Assembly (NCBI RefSeq): GCF_030697925.1
Contig: NZ_JAUYOJ010000064.1
Location: forward strand, 1 to 64,000
Direction of reading: 5' to 3'
Origin: Phenylobacterium sp.
GTDB lineage: Bacteria; Pseudomonadota; Alphaproteobacteria; Caulobacterales; Caulobacteraceae
Length of the DNA: 64,000 bases
Below, piece after piece: positions 31,934-41,625 of this stretch (the first letter of the stretch is position 1; every line of letters begins with the position of its first letter). The notes beneath the pieces are model-generated. The model ran no database searches and was not told the origin of the DNA. It saw only the letters and a list, made by a program, of their open reading frames with translations. A program made the translations under genes and the position numbers.

Positions 31934-33859
31934 ATGGCCCGCGGCGCTGACGAGGACCGCTTTCGGCCGCGGCCAGGGCGGGCGCGGGCCGGCGGGACGC
32001 CGCCGCGCCGGTTCACCAGCCAGGTGCTGCAGGCGGCGCAGAAGGCCGGCGTCGGGGTGGCCTCGCGGCTGGGCCGTAAGCCCGGCCGGGGTGGCATCAA
32101 CGGCCGCGGCCGGGTCGCCGCCCGGATGCTGGAGGGCCGCCTCGGCGCCAAGAGCCGCCGGGTGGTGGTCAAGGCCCGGCTGGTGGTGCTGGCCAGGGCC
32201 GCGCCGGGCTCGGCGGCCGCCCACCTGCGCTACATCCGCCGCGACGGGGTCGCGCCGCAGGGAGAGCCCGGCCAGCCCTACGGTCCCAGCGCAGACCGCG
32301 CCGACGGCGAAGCCTTCCTGGAACGCGGCCGGGACGACCGCCACCAGTTCCGGTTCATCGTCTCCCCGGAGGACGCCCAGGCGGTCGGCGCGGCCTTCAC
32401 CCGCCGATTGATGGGCCAGGTGGAGGCGGACCTCGGGACCCGGCTGGACTGGATCGCCGTCGACCACCACGACACGGACAATCCCCACACCCACCTGATC
32501 GTCCGCGGCGTCGACGACCAGGGCCGCGACCTGGTCATCGCCCGCGACTACATCGCCCACGGCTTCCGGCTGCGCGCCTCGATGCTCGCGACCGAGCTCC
32601 TGGGTCCGCAGAGCGAGCGCGAGCTCGCCGAACGCATGGCCCGGGAGGTGGAGGCTGAGCGCTGGACGTCCCTCGACCGCCGCTTGGCCGAACAGGCGCG
32701 GGCGGGCGGGGTGGCGCTGGACGGCGACGACCGCCTGCTGCGCGGCCGGCTGGCGACCCTGGAGCGGCTGGGCCTCGCCCAGCCCGTCGCCGGCGGCTGG
32801 CGGTTGCGGGGCGACTTCGAGCCCACCCTGCGGGCCATGGGCGAGCGCGGCGACATCCTGCGCGCCCTGCAGCGCGCGTTTTCCGAGCCGCGGCCACTTG
32901 AGATCCTGCATGCGGACGCCGCCCCCAGGGTCGGGATTGGCCGGATCGTCGCCAAGGGCCTGGCCGACGAGCTTTCCGGGCGCGGCTACCTCGTCCTCGA
33001 CGGGCTCGACGGCAGGGGCCGCTATCTGGCCCTGCCCGCGGGCGCCGAGCTGGCGGACTTCCCGAAGGGCGCCGTGGTCGAGGTCCGGGCGGGCGCCGCC
33101 GGCCCTCGGGCCGCCGACCGGGCCTTGGCGGCCGCGGCCGAGGCCGGCCTCTACCGGCCGAGCCGTCGTCTCGACCAGCTTCGCGCGGAGGGCGGCGGCC
33201 CCGATCCCGACGCCATGGTGCGCGCCCACGTCCGCCGGCTCGAAGCCATGCGCCGCGCCGGGATCGCCGAGCGGCTCGACACCGATCTCTGGCGCCTCCC
33301 AGCCGATTTCCTGGACCGCGCGGCGGCCCATGACGCCGGCCGCTTCGGCGCGCTCAGGGTCGAGGTGCTGGCGGTGGAGCCGCCCGAGCGCCTTGCCCGG
33401 GCCATCGGCGCCACCTGGCTGGACCGGGCGCTGATCGCGGGCCTGCGTCCGGCGGCGAGCGGCTTCGGAGCCGAGGCGCAGGCGGCGCTGGACATCCGCC
33501 GCGATTTCCTGGTCGGGCAGGGCCTCGCGACCCGCCGGGGCCCGAGCGTGCGTCTGGACCGCGACCTGCTGGCGACCCTGCGCCGGCGCGAGCTGGCGGG
33601 CGTCGGCGCGCGGATCGCGGCGGAGAGCGGGCTCGCGCACCGCGAGCCGGCGCCCGGCGACACGGTGCGCGGGACCTATCGCCGCTCCCTCACCCTGGTC
33701 AGCGGCCGCTTCGCCATGATCGACGATGGCCTGGGCTTTTCCCTGGTCCCCTGGCGGCCGGTGCTGGCCAGGCGGCTGGGACAGGCCGTCGAGGGCGCGA
33801 TCGGTCGCGGCGGGGGCGTCGACTGGACCTTCGGGCGCTCGCGCGGACTCAACCTTTAG
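31934..33859 (+). CDS. Relaxase/mobilization nuclease with DUF3363 domain
   Basis: A 641-residue relaxase. Tyr100 in HLRYIRRDGV is the likely catalytic tyrosine. The metal-binding histidines are in DHHDTDNPHTHLIVRG (His185 and His187 of HTH). RDYIAHGFRLRASMLATELLGP follows. The C-terminal half is the DUF3363 region. It nicks oriT and carries the single strand into the recipient. The ATG at 31934 is chosen over 31766 because the region between is not conserved. The 200 bases upstream hold no gene. Confidence 0.92.
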   Translation: MARGADEDRFRPRPGRARAGGTPPRRFTSQVLQAAQKAGVGVASRLGRKPGRGGINGRGRVAARMLEGRLGAKSRRVVVKARLVVLARAAPGSAAAHLRYIRRDGVAPQGEPGQPYGPSADRADGEAFLERGRDDRHQFRFIVSPEDAQAVGAAFTRRLMGQVEADLGTRLDWIAVDHHDTDNPHTHLIVRGVDDQGRDLVIARDYIAHGFRLRASMLATELLGPQSERELAERMAREVEAERWTSLDRRLAEQARAGGVALDGDDRLLRGRLATLERLGLAQPVAGGWRLRGDFEPTLRAMGERGDILRALQRAFSEPRPLEILHADAAPRVGIGRIVAKGLADELSGRGYLVLDGLDGRGRYLALPAGAELADFPKGAVVEVRAGAAGPRAADRALAAAAEAGLYRPSRRLDQLRAEGGGPDPDAMVRAHVRRLEAMRRAGIAERLDTDLWRLPADFLDRAAAHDAGRFGALRVEVLAVEPPERLARAIGATWLDRALIAGLRPAASGFGAEAQAALDIRRDFLVGQGLATRRGPSVRLDRDLLATLRRRELAGVGARIAAESGLAHREPAPGDTVRGTYRRSLTLVSGRFAMIDDGLGFSLVPWRPVLARRLGQAVEGAIGRGGGVDWTFGRSRGLNL

Positions 33860-33907
33860 ATCTATTTTCAGGGTCGGCGAGCCCGGCCCGGCGCGCTCGG
33901 ATTTCCT

Positions 33908-33949
33908 TAAGATTGACCGGGTCTTACCCCTGGCCTCGGCGGTCAGGGG
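33908..33949. other. Paired inverted repeats between relaxase and traG (candidate oriT)
   Basis: TAAGA (33908-33912) with TCTTA (33922-33926), and CCCCTG (33927-33932) with CAGGGG (33944-33949), form two adjacent perfect inverted repeats in the 171-base gap between relaxase and coupling-protein genes. Such repeats beside a relaxase gene are typical of oriT but are too short to be sure. Confidence 0.35.
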
Positions 33950-34030
33950 CGATACCCGCTTGGTCTTTGACGCACTGCAACAAGCCCGACGAACCTGCAG
34001 CCTCCGCGTGTGCAGCTTCGGAAGGGCGGT

Positions 34031-36028
34031 ATGACGCCGACCAAGATCCTGTTCGGCCAGATCCTTGTGGTGTTCGCCGCCGCGCTTGGCGCGGTCTGGG
34101 CGGCCACCCAGTGGACCGCAGCCGCGCTGGGCCACCAGGCGGCGCTGGGCGAGGCTTGGTTCCGCCTGCTGGGCGCGCCGCTCTACGCCCCCTGGTCGCT
34201 GTTTCCCTGGTGGTTCGCCTACGGCGCCTATGCGCCGCGCCTGTTCGAGACCGGCGGCCTGATCGCCGCCAGCGGCGGGATCCTCGGGGCGAGCCTGGCG
34301 GTGGCGGGCTCGGTCTGGCGCGCGCGCCAGTCGCGGCTGGTCACCACCTACGGCTCGGCCCGCTGGGCGCAGCGGCGGGACCTCGCCCGCGCCGGGCTGC
34401 TGCCGCCGGCCGGCGTGTTCCTGGGCAAGGCCGGGTCCGACTATCTGCGCCACGACGGGCCGGAGCACGTGATGGCCTTCGCCCCCACCCGCTCCGGCAA
34501 GGGCGTGGGCCTGGTGGTGCCGACCCTGCTCAGCTGGAGCGGCAGCTGCGTGGTGCACGACATCAAGGGCGAGAACTGGACGCTCACCGCCGGCTTCCGC
34601 GCGCGGTTCTCCCACGCCCTGCTGTTCAATCCCACCGATCGGCGCTCGGCCGCCTACAACCCGCTGCTGGAGGTCCGCCGCGGGGCGCAGGAGGTCCGCG
34701 ACGTCCAGAACATCGCCGACATCCTGGTCGACCCGGAAGGCTCGATCGAGAAGCGCAACCACTGGGAAAAGACCAGCCACGCGTTGCTGGTCGGCGCCAT
34801 CCTCCACGTCCTCTATGCGGAGCCCGACAAGACGCTCCGCGGCGTGGCGAACTTCCTCTCCGACCCGGCGCGGCCGTTCGAGCGGACGCTCAAGGTGATG
34901 CTGACCACCGCGCACCTCGGCGCGGCGGGCGTCCACCCCGTTGTCGCCGGCGCGGCGCGCGAGGTGCTGAACAAGTCGGAGAACGAGCGCTCGGGCGTGC
35001 TCTCCACCGCCATGAGCTTCCTGGGCCTCTATCGCGATCCGACCGTCGCGCTGGTGACCGAGCGTTGCGACTGGCGGATCGCCGACCTGGTCTCGGCCGC
35101 CCATCCGCTCAGCCTCTATCTGGTGGTCCCGCCGTCGGACATCAGTCGCACCAAGCCGCTGATCCGGTTGATCCTCAACCAGATCGGCCGGCGGCTGACC
35201 GAGGAGTTGGAGGCGACGCCGAAGGACAAGGCCGCGCGGCGTCGCCAGGTCCTGCTGATGCTCGACGAGTTCCCGGCGCTCGGGCGGCTCGACTTCTTCG
35301 AGTCGGCGCTGGCCTTCATGGCCGGATATGGCCTGCGGGCCTTCCTGATCGCCCAGTCGCTCAACCAGATCGAGAAGGCCTACGGCCCCAACAACGCGAT
35401 CCTCGACAACTGCCATGTGCGAGTGACCTTCGCGACCAACGACGAGCGCACGGCGAAGCGGATCTCCGACGCACTCGGCACGGCCACCGAGCTGCGCGCC
35501 CAGAAGAACTACGCCGGCCACCGGCTCTCCCCCTGGCTCGGCCACCTGATGGTCAGCCGCCAGGAGACCGCGCGGGCGCTGCTCACCCCCGGCGAGGTGA
35601 TGCAACTGCCGCCGGACGAGGAGATCGTCATGGTCTCCGGGCATCCGCCGGCGCGGGCGAAGAAGCTGCGCTACTACGAGGACGCCAACTTCCGCCCCCG
35701 CCTCGCGCCGCCACCGCTGCTTTCGGCAGAGGGCTACGCCGACCGCCCGGCGAGCCGGGCCGACGACTGGACCGGCCTCACCGCGCCGGTGTTCGACGCG
35801 CGGATCGACGGCGCATCGGCGTCGGAGGCCGAGGACGGCGCCCAGCGCCGCCAGCCGGAGCTGGATGTCCCGCCGGCGGTCCTGGACGAAGCGGACCCGG
35901 CCGACGAGCTCACCCGGCTGGACGAGGACTTCGTGGGCGCCGAGGCTTCGCCGTTCGCTCCGGACCGCCGGCTGCAAGCCGCCGCCCGTCTGGCGGCGCT
36001 CGATCCCGACGACGGGATCGCCCTGTGA
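34031..36028 (+). CDS. traG: Type IV coupling protein TraG/VirD4
   Basis: A 665-residue coupling ATPase. Two N-terminal membrane segments lie in residues about 5-25 and 70-95. Walker A is APTRSGKGVGLVVPTLL near residue 151, Walker B is LLMLDEFPALGRL. Other landmarks are VHDIKGENW and QNKNYAGH-type QKNYAGHRLSPWLGHLMVSRQE. It hands the relaxase-DNA complex to the transport channel. It starts at ATG 34031 and overlaps the RHH gene by four bases. Confidence 0.96.
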   Translation: MTPTKILFGQILVVFAAALGAVWAATQWTAAALGHQAALGEAWFRLLGAPLYAPWSLFPWWFAYGAYAPRLFETGGLIAASGGILGASLAVAGSVWRARQSRLVTTYGSARWAQRRDLARAGLLPPAGVFLGKAGSDYLRHDGPEHVMAFAPTRSGKGVGLVVPTLLSWSGSCVVHDIKGENWTLTAGFRARFSHALLFNPTDRRSAAYNPLLEVRRGAQEVRDVQNIADILVDPEGSIEKRNHWEKTSHALLVGAILHVLYAEPDKTLRGVANFLSDPARPFERTLKVMLTTAHLGAAGVHPVVAGAAREVLNKSENERSGVLSTAMSFLGLYRDPTVALVTERCDWRIADLVSAAHPLSLYLVVPPSDISRTKPLIRLILNQIGRRLTEELEATPKDKAARRRQVLLMLDEFPALGRLDFFESALAFMAGYGLRAFLIAQSLNQIEKAYGPNNAILDNCHVRVTFATNDERTAKRISDALGTATELRAQKNYAGHRLSPWLGHLMVSRQETARALLTPGEVMQLPPDEEIVMVSGHPPARAKKLRYYEDANFRPRLAPPPLLSAEGYADRPASRADDWTGLTAPVFDARIDGASASEAEDGAQRRQPELDVPPAVLDEADPADELTRLDEDFVGAEASPFAPDRRLQAAARLAALDPDDGIAL

Positions 36029-36531
36029 CCCGGCCGCCCATCCCTCGCGCGCGCCTCAGCGTCTATCTCGAGCCCGACGCCGAGCAGCGCCTGGCCGAGG
36101 TCGCCGCGCTGAAGGGGCTTTCCAAGTCCTCGATCGTCGCCGCGGCGCTCTGGTCCTACCTGACGCCGGACGGCGGCGACCGGCGCGAGGCGGCGATCGC
36201 GGGGCGACTGGACCGGCTCTCGCGGCAGTTCGACCGCCTGGAGCGCGACCAGACCATCCTCATCGAGACCGTCGCCCTCTTCGTGCGCCACAGCCTCACC
36301 GTCACGGCGCCGCTGCCGCCGGCCCACCAGGCGGCGGCGGTGGCGCAGGGGCGCGAGCGGTTCCGCCAGTTCGTCGACCAGCTGGCCCGGCGGCTGCAGC
36401 GCGGCGCCAGCCTGGTGAAGGACGTCCACGCCGAGATCTGCCCCGACGAGAGCCGTTTCTTCCGGCTGGCGGACGTGGTGAGCGAGCCCGAACCGGGCGA
36501 GGGCGCGCCTGCGGCGGAGCCGGCGTCATGA
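36025..36531 (+). CDS. Ribbon-helix-helix (CopG-like) protein
   Basis: A 168-residue protein. Residues 7-45 form a CopG-like ribbon-helix-helix: RARLSVYLEPDAEQRLAEVAALKGLSKSSIVAAALW. A long helical C-terminal part follows (RLDRLSRQFDRLERDQTILIETVALFVRHSLTV). It sits invariably between traG and trbB in these ICEs and may be an oriT-binding or regulatory protein. The start GTG overlaps traG as GTGA. Confidence 0.85.
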   Translation: MTRPPIPRARLSVYLEPDAEQRLAEVAALKGLSKSSIVAAALWSYLTPDGGDRREAAIAGRLDRLSRQFDRLERDQTILIETVALFVRHSLTVTAPLPPAHQAAAVAQGRERFRQFVDQLARRLQRGASLVKDVHAEICPDESRFFRLADVVSEPEPGEGAPAAEPAS

Positions 36532-37523
36532 ACGGCCCCGCCGACATCGCCGTCGCGCGTCAGGTGCGGATGCTGAGGACGGCGCTCGGGCCCGCCATCG
36601 CCGCGGCCCTGGCCGACCCCGACGTGGTCGAGGTGCTGGTCAATCCGGACGGGACGCTCTGGACCGACCGGCTCTCGCGCGGCCGCGCCCACACCGGCCT
36701 CTTCATCTCGCCGGAGGACGCCGAGCGCATCATCCGGGTGGTCGCACACCATGTGGGGGCGGAGGTGGACCGCCGACGGCCGATCCTCTCGGCCGAGCTG
36801 CCCCAAAGTGGCGAAGGTCTCGGCGGCGAGCGCTTCGAAGGCGTGCTGCCGCCGGTGACAGCTGCGCCGTCGTTCGCCATCCGCAAGCGCGCCAGCCTGG
36901 TCTTCAGCCTCGACGCTTACGTGGCCGATGGCGTGATGAGCGCCGAGCAGGCCGCGGCGCTCCGGCTCGCCGTGCGCGAGCGGCTGAACATCGTCATCGC
37001 CGGAGCGACCTCCACCGGCAAGACCACGCTCGCCAACGCCCTGCTGGACGAGGTGGCCCGCACCGGCGACCGGGTGATCATCCTGGAGGACACCCGCGAG
37101 CTGCAGTCGCTTTCCGACGACCAGGTGCCGCTGCGCACCCAGCCCGGCGTCGCCTCCATGGCCGAGCTGGTCCGTTCCACGCTCAGGCTGCGTCCCGACC
37201 GCATCGTCATCGGCGAGGTGCGCGGGCCCGAGGCGCTGGACCTGCTGAAGGCCTGGGGCACCGGCCATCCGGGCGGCATCGCCACCCTGCACGCCGGCTC
37301 GGCGGCCGGCGCGCTCACCCGGCTGGAGCAGCTGGTGCAGGAAGCCGTGGTCGGCGTGCCCCGCGCCCTGATCGCCGAGGCGGTGGACGTCATCGTGCTG
37401 ATCGCCGGCCGCGGCGGCGCGCGCCGCGTGCGCGAGCTCGTCCGGGTCACCGGCCTGACGGCCGACGGCTACCGGCTCGAGCCCCTCATCCCCGCCCACC
37501 ACTCCCCAGGAGACACGCCATGA
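36528..37523 (+). CDS. trbB: P-type conjugative transfer ATPase TrbB
   Basis: A 331-residue VirB11-type hexameric ATPase. Walker A is GATSTGKTT near residues 159-167, the Asp box is [10 protein letters not shown], Walker B is [25 protein letters not shown], and the His box is [14 protein letters not shown]. It powers pilus assembly and substrate transfer. The ATG at 36528 overlaps the preceding stop. It is the first gene of the ten-gene trb operon. Confidence 0.97.
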   Translation: MNGPADIAVARQVRMLRTALGPAIAAALADPDVVEVLVNPDGTLWTDRLSRGRAHTGLFISPEDAERIIRVVAHHVGAEVDRRRPILSAELPQSGEGLGGERFEGVLPPVTAAPSFAIRKRASLVFSLDAYVADGVMSAEQAAALRLAVRERLNIVIAGATSTGKTTLANALLDEVARTGDRVIILEDTRELQSLSDDQVPLRTQPGVASMAELVRSTLRLRPDRIVIGEVRGPEALDLLKAWGTGHPGGIATLHAGSAAGALTRLEQLVQEAVVGVPRALIAEAVDVIVLIAGRGGARRVRELVRVTGLTADGYRLEPLIPAHHSPGDTP

Positions 37524-37870
37524 CGACGAAGCGGATCTACGGAAATGTCGATAGCCGGTTCTGCGGATCGGCGGCTCTACGGGTTTCCGCGATCGCGGCC
37601 CTCACCCTTTGGCCGGCCGCGGCGCTCGCCGCCGGCGCCTCCATGCCCTGGGAGCAGCCGCTGCAGCAGATCCTGGCCTCCATCGAAGGCCCGGTGGCCA
37701 AGATCCTGGCGGTGATCGTGATCATCATCACCGGCCTGACCCTGGCCTTCGGCGACAGCTCCGGCGGCTTCCGCAAGCTGATCCAGATCGTCTTCGGCCT
37801 TTCGATCGCCTTTGCCGCCTCTTCCTTCTTCCTCTCCTTCTTCAGCTTCGCCGGTGGGGCCGTGGTCTGA
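37520..37870 (+). CDS. trbC: TrbC/VirB2 family pilin
   Basis: A 116-residue pilin precursor. The signal segment ends around WPAAALAAGAS, and two hydrophobic segments follow (ILAVIVIIITGLTLAF and LIQIVFGLSIAFAASSFFLSFF). The mature pilin would be processed by the TraF peptidase upstream. The N-terminal 25 residues are unusually long and are encoded by a GCGGAT/CTACGG-rich repeat stretch (37531-37590) also seen elsewhere in the ICE. Confidence 0.92.
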   Translation: MTTKRIYGNVDSRFCGSAALRVSAIAALTLWPAAALAAGASMPWEQPLQQILASIEGPVAKILAVIVIIITGLTLAFGDSSGGFRKLIQIVFGLSIAFAASSFFLSFFSFAGGAVV

Positions 37871-38154
37871 TGACCGCCGCGGATGGCCTGCCGGACGGCT
37901 TCCCCTCTGGATTTGAAGTCCCGCTGCACCGGGCGCTCACCGAGCCGATCCTGCTCGGCGGCGCGCCGCGCGCCGCGGCGATCGCGGTCGGCACCCTGGC
38001 CGCCGCGGTCGGCATCGGCCTGCAGCTCTGGGTGGCTGGTGGCCTGATCTGGCTGCTCGGCCATGGCCTGGCGGTGTGGGGGGCGCGGGCCGATCCGCTG
38101 TTCGTGGAGGTGTTCGCCCGCCACCTGAAGCAGCGCCCTCTGCTGGACGCCTGA
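37870..38154 (+). CDS. trbD: Conjugal transfer protein TrbD (VirB3-like)
   Basis: A 94-residue VirB3-like inner-membrane protein: EVPLHRALTEPILLGGAPRAAAI, then two hydrophobic segments IAVGTLAAAVGIGLQLWVAGGLIWLLGHGLAV, and a final DPLFVEVFARHLK. The ATG overlaps the trbC stop (TGATG). It helps place the TrbE ATPase at the membrane. Confidence 0.93.
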   Translation: MTAADGLPDGFPSGFEVPLHRALTEPILLGGAPRAAAIAVGTLAAAVGIGLQLWVAGGLIWLLGHGLAVWGARADPLFVEVFARHLKQRPLLDA

Positions 38155-38155
38155 G

Positions 38156-40576
38156 ATGCATCTGGCCGAATACCGCAAGCGCCCGGCCTGCCTCGCCGAC
38201 TGGCTGCCCTGGGCCGGGCTGGTCGCCCCCGGCGTGGTGCTGAACAAGGACGGCGGCTTCCAGCGCAGCGCCCGCTTCCGGGGGCCCGACCTGGCCTCGG
38301 CCAGTGAGGCCGAACTGGTGGCGGTCTCCGCACGGCTCAACAATGCGCTGAAGCGCCTGGGCTCCGGCTGGGCGCTCTTCGTCGAGGCCGAGCGGCGCCC
38401 GGCCGCGCCCTATCCGGCCGCCGAGTTCGCCGAGCCCCTGGCCTGGCTGATCGACGAGGAGCGACGAGCGGCGTTCGACGCCGCGGGCGAGCTCTTCGAG
38501 AGCGCCTACACCCTGACCGTCGTCTACTTGCCGCCGGAGGAGGCGCGCGCCCGCGCCGGGGCCCTGTTGTTCGAGAACACAGAGCCGCGGCAGGCCGATT
38601 GGCGCGGCCAGCTCGCCCGCTACGTGGACCAGACCGAGCGCATCTCTGACCTGCTCGAGGGCGTGCTGCCGGAGTTCGCCTGGCTGGGCGACGGCGAGAC
38701 CCTGACCTATCTGCACGGCACGGTCTCGACGCGGCGCCATCCCGTCGCGGTCCCGGAGGCGCCGGTCTATCTCGACGCCCTGCTGGCCGATGCGCCCCTG
38801 GTCACCGGCCTGAAGCCCAAGCTCGGCGCGGCGTCCTTGAGGACCCTGACGGTGCGGGGCTTCCCGGCCGCCACCTGGCCGGGGCTGCTCGACGAGCTCA
38901 ATTGCCTGGCCTTCCCCTATCGCTGGGTCGTGCGTTTCCTGTTCCTCGACAAGGCCGAGGCCGAGCGCGAGCTCGGCAGGCGGCGGCGCCAGTGGTTCGC
39001 CAAGCGCAAGGGCGTGGCGACCCTGTTGCGCGAGACGCTGTTCCGCGAGGAGAGCCAGCTGGTGGACTCCGACGCGGCCAACAAGGCGGCCGACGCCGAC
39101 GACGCCCTGCAGGCCCTGGGGTCGGACGCCGTGGGTTTTGGCTATCTGACCGCCACGGTCAGCGTCTGGGACGCGGACGCCGAGGTCGCCGAGGCGCGGC
39201 TGCGCGAGGCCGAGCGGATGATCCAGGCCCGCGGCTTCGTCACCATCCCCGAGACCCTGAACGCCGTGGAGGCCTGGCTCTCGTCCATCCCCGGCCAGGT
39301 CTACGCCAATGTCCGCACCCCGGTGGTCTCGACCCTGAACCTCGCCCACCTGATGCCGGTCTCGGCGGTCTGGGCCGGTCCGGAGCGCAACGCCCATCTG
39401 GACGGCCCGCCGCTGCTGATCACCCGCACCGAGGGGGCGACGCCCTTTAGGCTCACCACCCATGTGGGCGACGTGGGCCACGCCCTGGTGGTAGGCCCCA
39501 CGGGCGCCGGCAAATCGGTGCTGCTGGCCCTGCTGGTCCTGCAGTTCCGCAAATACGCCGATGCGCAGATCAGCGTCTTCGACAAGGGTGGCTCGATCCG
39601 CGCGGCCGTGCTCGGGCTGGGCGGCGCCTGGCACGACCTGGGGGACTCCGGCGGGCCGGCCTTCCAGCCCCTGCGCGGCATCGACGATCCCGCGACCCTG
39701 GCCTGGGCCGCCGGCTGGGTCGCGGGGCTGCTGGCGCAGGAAGGCGTCAGCCTGGAGCCGGAGGTGAAGGACGCCGTCTGGCGGGCGCTCTCCAGCCTGG
39801 CCTCCGCGCCGGTGGAGGAGCGGACCCTCACCGGCCTTTCGATCCTGATGTCCTCGGCGCGCCTGCGCCAGGCGCTCGCCCCCTACACCGTCGCCGGCCC
39901 CCACGGCCGGCTGCTGGACGCCGACACGGAGCGTTGGAGCCTTGGCGACCTGCAGGCCTTCGAGATGGAGGCGCTGATGCGCGCGCCCGGCCTGGCGGCC
40001 GCCGTGCTCGCCTACCTGTTCCACCGGATTGAGCTCAGCTTCACCGGGGCGCCGGGCCTGCTGGTGCTCGACGAGGCCTGGGTGTTCCTCGACAACCCGC
40101 TGTTCGCCCGGCGCATCCGCGACTGGCTGAAGACCCTGCGCAAGAAAAACGTCGCCGTGGTGTTCGCCACCCAGTCCCTGGCCGACATCCAGGCCAGCGC
40201 CATCGCGCCTTCGATCGTCGAGAGCTGCCCGACCCGGATCTTCCTGCCCGCACCCCAGGCGCTCGAGCCGCAACTCACGCCGCTCTATGCCGGCTTCGGG
40301 CTCAATCCGCGGCAGATCGAGATCGTCGCCCACGCCCGGGGGAAGCGCGACTACTACCTGGCCTCGCCGCTCGGGAACCGGCTGTTCGAGCTCGGCCTCG
40401 GCGAGCTCGCCCTGGCCTTCGCCGGCGCCTCCACCCCCGCCGACCACGCCGGCATGGATGAGCTCGTGGCCAGCGCGCCCGGCCCCGCCTTCGCCCCGGC
40501 CTGGCTGCGATGCCGCGGCCTCGCCTGGGCCGCCGAGCTGATCGATCCCCAACCCCCAGCGTCTGAGGAGACCTGA
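38156..40576 (+). CDS. trbE: Conjugal transfer ATPase TrbE (VirB4-like)
   Basis: An 806-residue VirB4-type ATPase. The N-terminal CagE/VirB4 domain contains RDLASASEAELV-type text and FLFLDKAEAERELGRRRRQWFAKRKG. Walker A is VVGPTGAGKSVLLALLV near residues 448-456. Walker B is LLVLDEAWVFLDNP, followed by KKNVAVVFATQSLADI. Full length for the family (about 810-850). It energises pilus biogenesis. Confidence 0.96.
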   Translation: MHLAEYRKRPACLADWLPWAGLVAPGVVLNKDGGFQRSARFRGPDLASASEAELVAVSARLNNALKRLGSGWALFVEAERRPAAPYPAAEFAEPLAWLIDEERRAAFDAAGELFESAYTLTVVYLPPEEARARAGALLFENTEPRQADWRGQLARYVDQTERISDLLEGVLPEFAWLGDGETLTYLHGTVSTRRHPVAVPEAPVYLDALLADAPLVTGLKPKLGAASLRTLTVRGFPAATWPGLLDELNCLAFPYRWVVRFLFLDKAEAERELGRRRRQWFAKRKGVATLLRETLFREESQLVDSDAANKAADADDALQALGSDAVGFGYLTATVSVWDADAEVAEARLREAERMIQARGFVTIPETLNAVEAWLSSIPGQVYANVRTPVVSTLNLAHLMPVSAVWAGPERNAHLDGPPLLITRTEGATPFRLTTHVGDVGHALVVGPTGAGKSVLLALLVLQFRKYADAQISVFDKGGSIRAAVLGLGGAWHDLGDSGGPAFQPLRGIDDPATLAWAAGWVAGLLAQEGVSLEPEVKDAVWRALSSLASAPVEERTLTGLSILMSSARLRQALAPYTVAGPHGRLLDADTERWSLGDLQAFEMEALMRAPGLAAAVLAYLFHRIELSFTGAPGLLVLDEAWVFLDNPLFARRIRDWLKTLRKKNVAVVFATQSLADIQASAIAPSIVESCPTRIFLPAPQALEPQLTPLYAGFGLNPRQIEIVAHARGKRDYYLASPLGNRLFELGLGELALAFAGASTPADHAGMDELVASAPGPAFAPAWLRCRGLAWAAELIDPQPPASEET

Positions 40577-40579
40577 CCC

Positions 40580-41323
40580 ATGCGCAAGACCCCCAGCTCG
40601 CGATTGAAGGCCCTGGCCGCCGCCGCGGCCCTGGCCATCGCCGCCGCCGCCCCGGCCCAGGCCCTGGTGGTGTTCGACCCCAGCAACTACGCGCAGAACC
40701 TGCTCACCGCGGCGCGGACCCTGCAGCAGATCAACAACCAGATCACCTCGCTGCAGAACGAGGCCCAGTTGCTGCTCAACGGGGCCAAGAACCTCACCAG
40801 CCTCAACTTCACCGCCCTGGCCGAGCTCAAGACCAATCTCGCCCGCACCCGGGCCCTGATCGACCAGGCCAAGGGCCTGGCCTTCGAGGTTTCCAAGCTG
40901 GAGGCGAAGTTCACGTCGCTCTACCCGGACGGCTATCCCGCCGGCGCCACCGGCGCGGCCCTGGCGACGGGGGCCCAGAACCGCTGGAGCGCCTCGCTGG
41001 AATCGCTGCGCACCGCCATGCAGGTGCAGGCCGAGGTGTCGGGCCAGATTGCCGCCGACGAGGCGACCCTCTCCGAGATCAGCTCGCGCAGCAGCGCGGC
41101 GGTCGGCGTGCTGCAGGCGACCCAGGCCACCAATGAGCTGCTGGCGCTTGGCGCCAAGCAGGCCATGCAGGGCCAGCAACTGGCCTTGGCGGAAGGTCGC
41201 GCCGCGGCCTCCGAGGCGGCCCGGGCGCTGGCGGCCGAGGCCCGGGCCAAGGCGGTGCGCGCCCAGTTCGCCGGGGCGCCCGCGGCCTATGCGCCGCTGC
41301 CGGTCAAGGCGTTCGGGCGGTGA
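40580..41323 (+). CDS. trbJ: P-type conjugative transfer protein TrbJ
   Basis: A 247-residue VirB5-like periplasmic protein. A signal peptide ends after AAAPAQA. The mature N-terminus VVFDPSNYAQNLLTAARTLQQINNQITSLQNEAQ is the family signature, followed by long helices. VirB5 homologues sit at the pilus tip. Its 3' end overlaps trbK by four bases. Confidence 0.93.
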   Translation: MRKTPSSRLKALAAAAALAIAAAAPAQALVVFDPSNYAQNLLTAARTLQQINNQITSLQNEAQLLLNGAKNLTSLNFTALAELKTNLARTRALIDQAKGLAFEVSKLEAKFTSLYPDGYPAGATGAALATGAQNRWSASLESLRTAMQVQAEVSGQIAADEATLSEISSRSSAAVGVLQATQATNELLALGAKQAMQGQQLALAEGRAAASEAARALAAEARAKAVRAQFAGAPAAYAPLPVKAFGR

Positions 41324-41622
41324 AGCTGGGCTTGATCCTGGCGGGCGCCCTCGCCGCGGCGGCGTGTGATCGCCGGCCCGTCGCGCCCGCCGACCGCCCG
41401 GCCGAGGTCCCGCGGCGCGCGGCCGCGCCCTCAGCGCTGGTGGCGCGCCTCGCCGCCGATCGGGCCGCGCTGGAAGCGGCCCGCGCGACCTGCAGGGCGC
41501 AGGCGGCGCAGGCGACCCCGGAGCTCTGCGCCGCGGTCGCGGAAGCCACGCGGCGGCGGTTCCTGGGGAAGACCCAGCCCTATGCGCCGGCGCCGGTCGA
41601 CGCCGTCTCGGAGGGGGGCTGA
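41320..41622 (+). CDS. trbK: TrbK-like entry-exclusion lipoprotein
   Basis: A 100-residue lipoprotein. The lipobox LAAAAC gives Cys16, and a conserved pair of Cys lies in TCRAQAAQATPELCAAV, as in TrbK-alt proteins of ICE trb operons. TrbK blocks entry of a second copy of the same element. The start is GTG at 41320, overlapping the trbJ stop as GTGA. Confidence 0.82.
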   Translation: MKLGLILAGALAAAACDRRPVAPADRPAEVPRRAAAPSALVARLAADRAALEAARATCRAQAAQATPELCAAVAEATRRRFLGKTQPYAPAPVDAVSEGG

Positions 41623-41625
41623 GCC

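Noticed and set aside
31778-35977. Minus-strand open frame of about 1400 codons opposite the relaxase and traG genes
   Set aside because: Same reason: the plus strand carries clear relaxase and VirD4 motifs, and the antisense product shows only low-complexity text.
37937-41179. Minus-strand open frame of about 1080 codons opposite trbD-trbJ
   Set aside because: Shadow of the trb operon; no domain and typical antisense composition.
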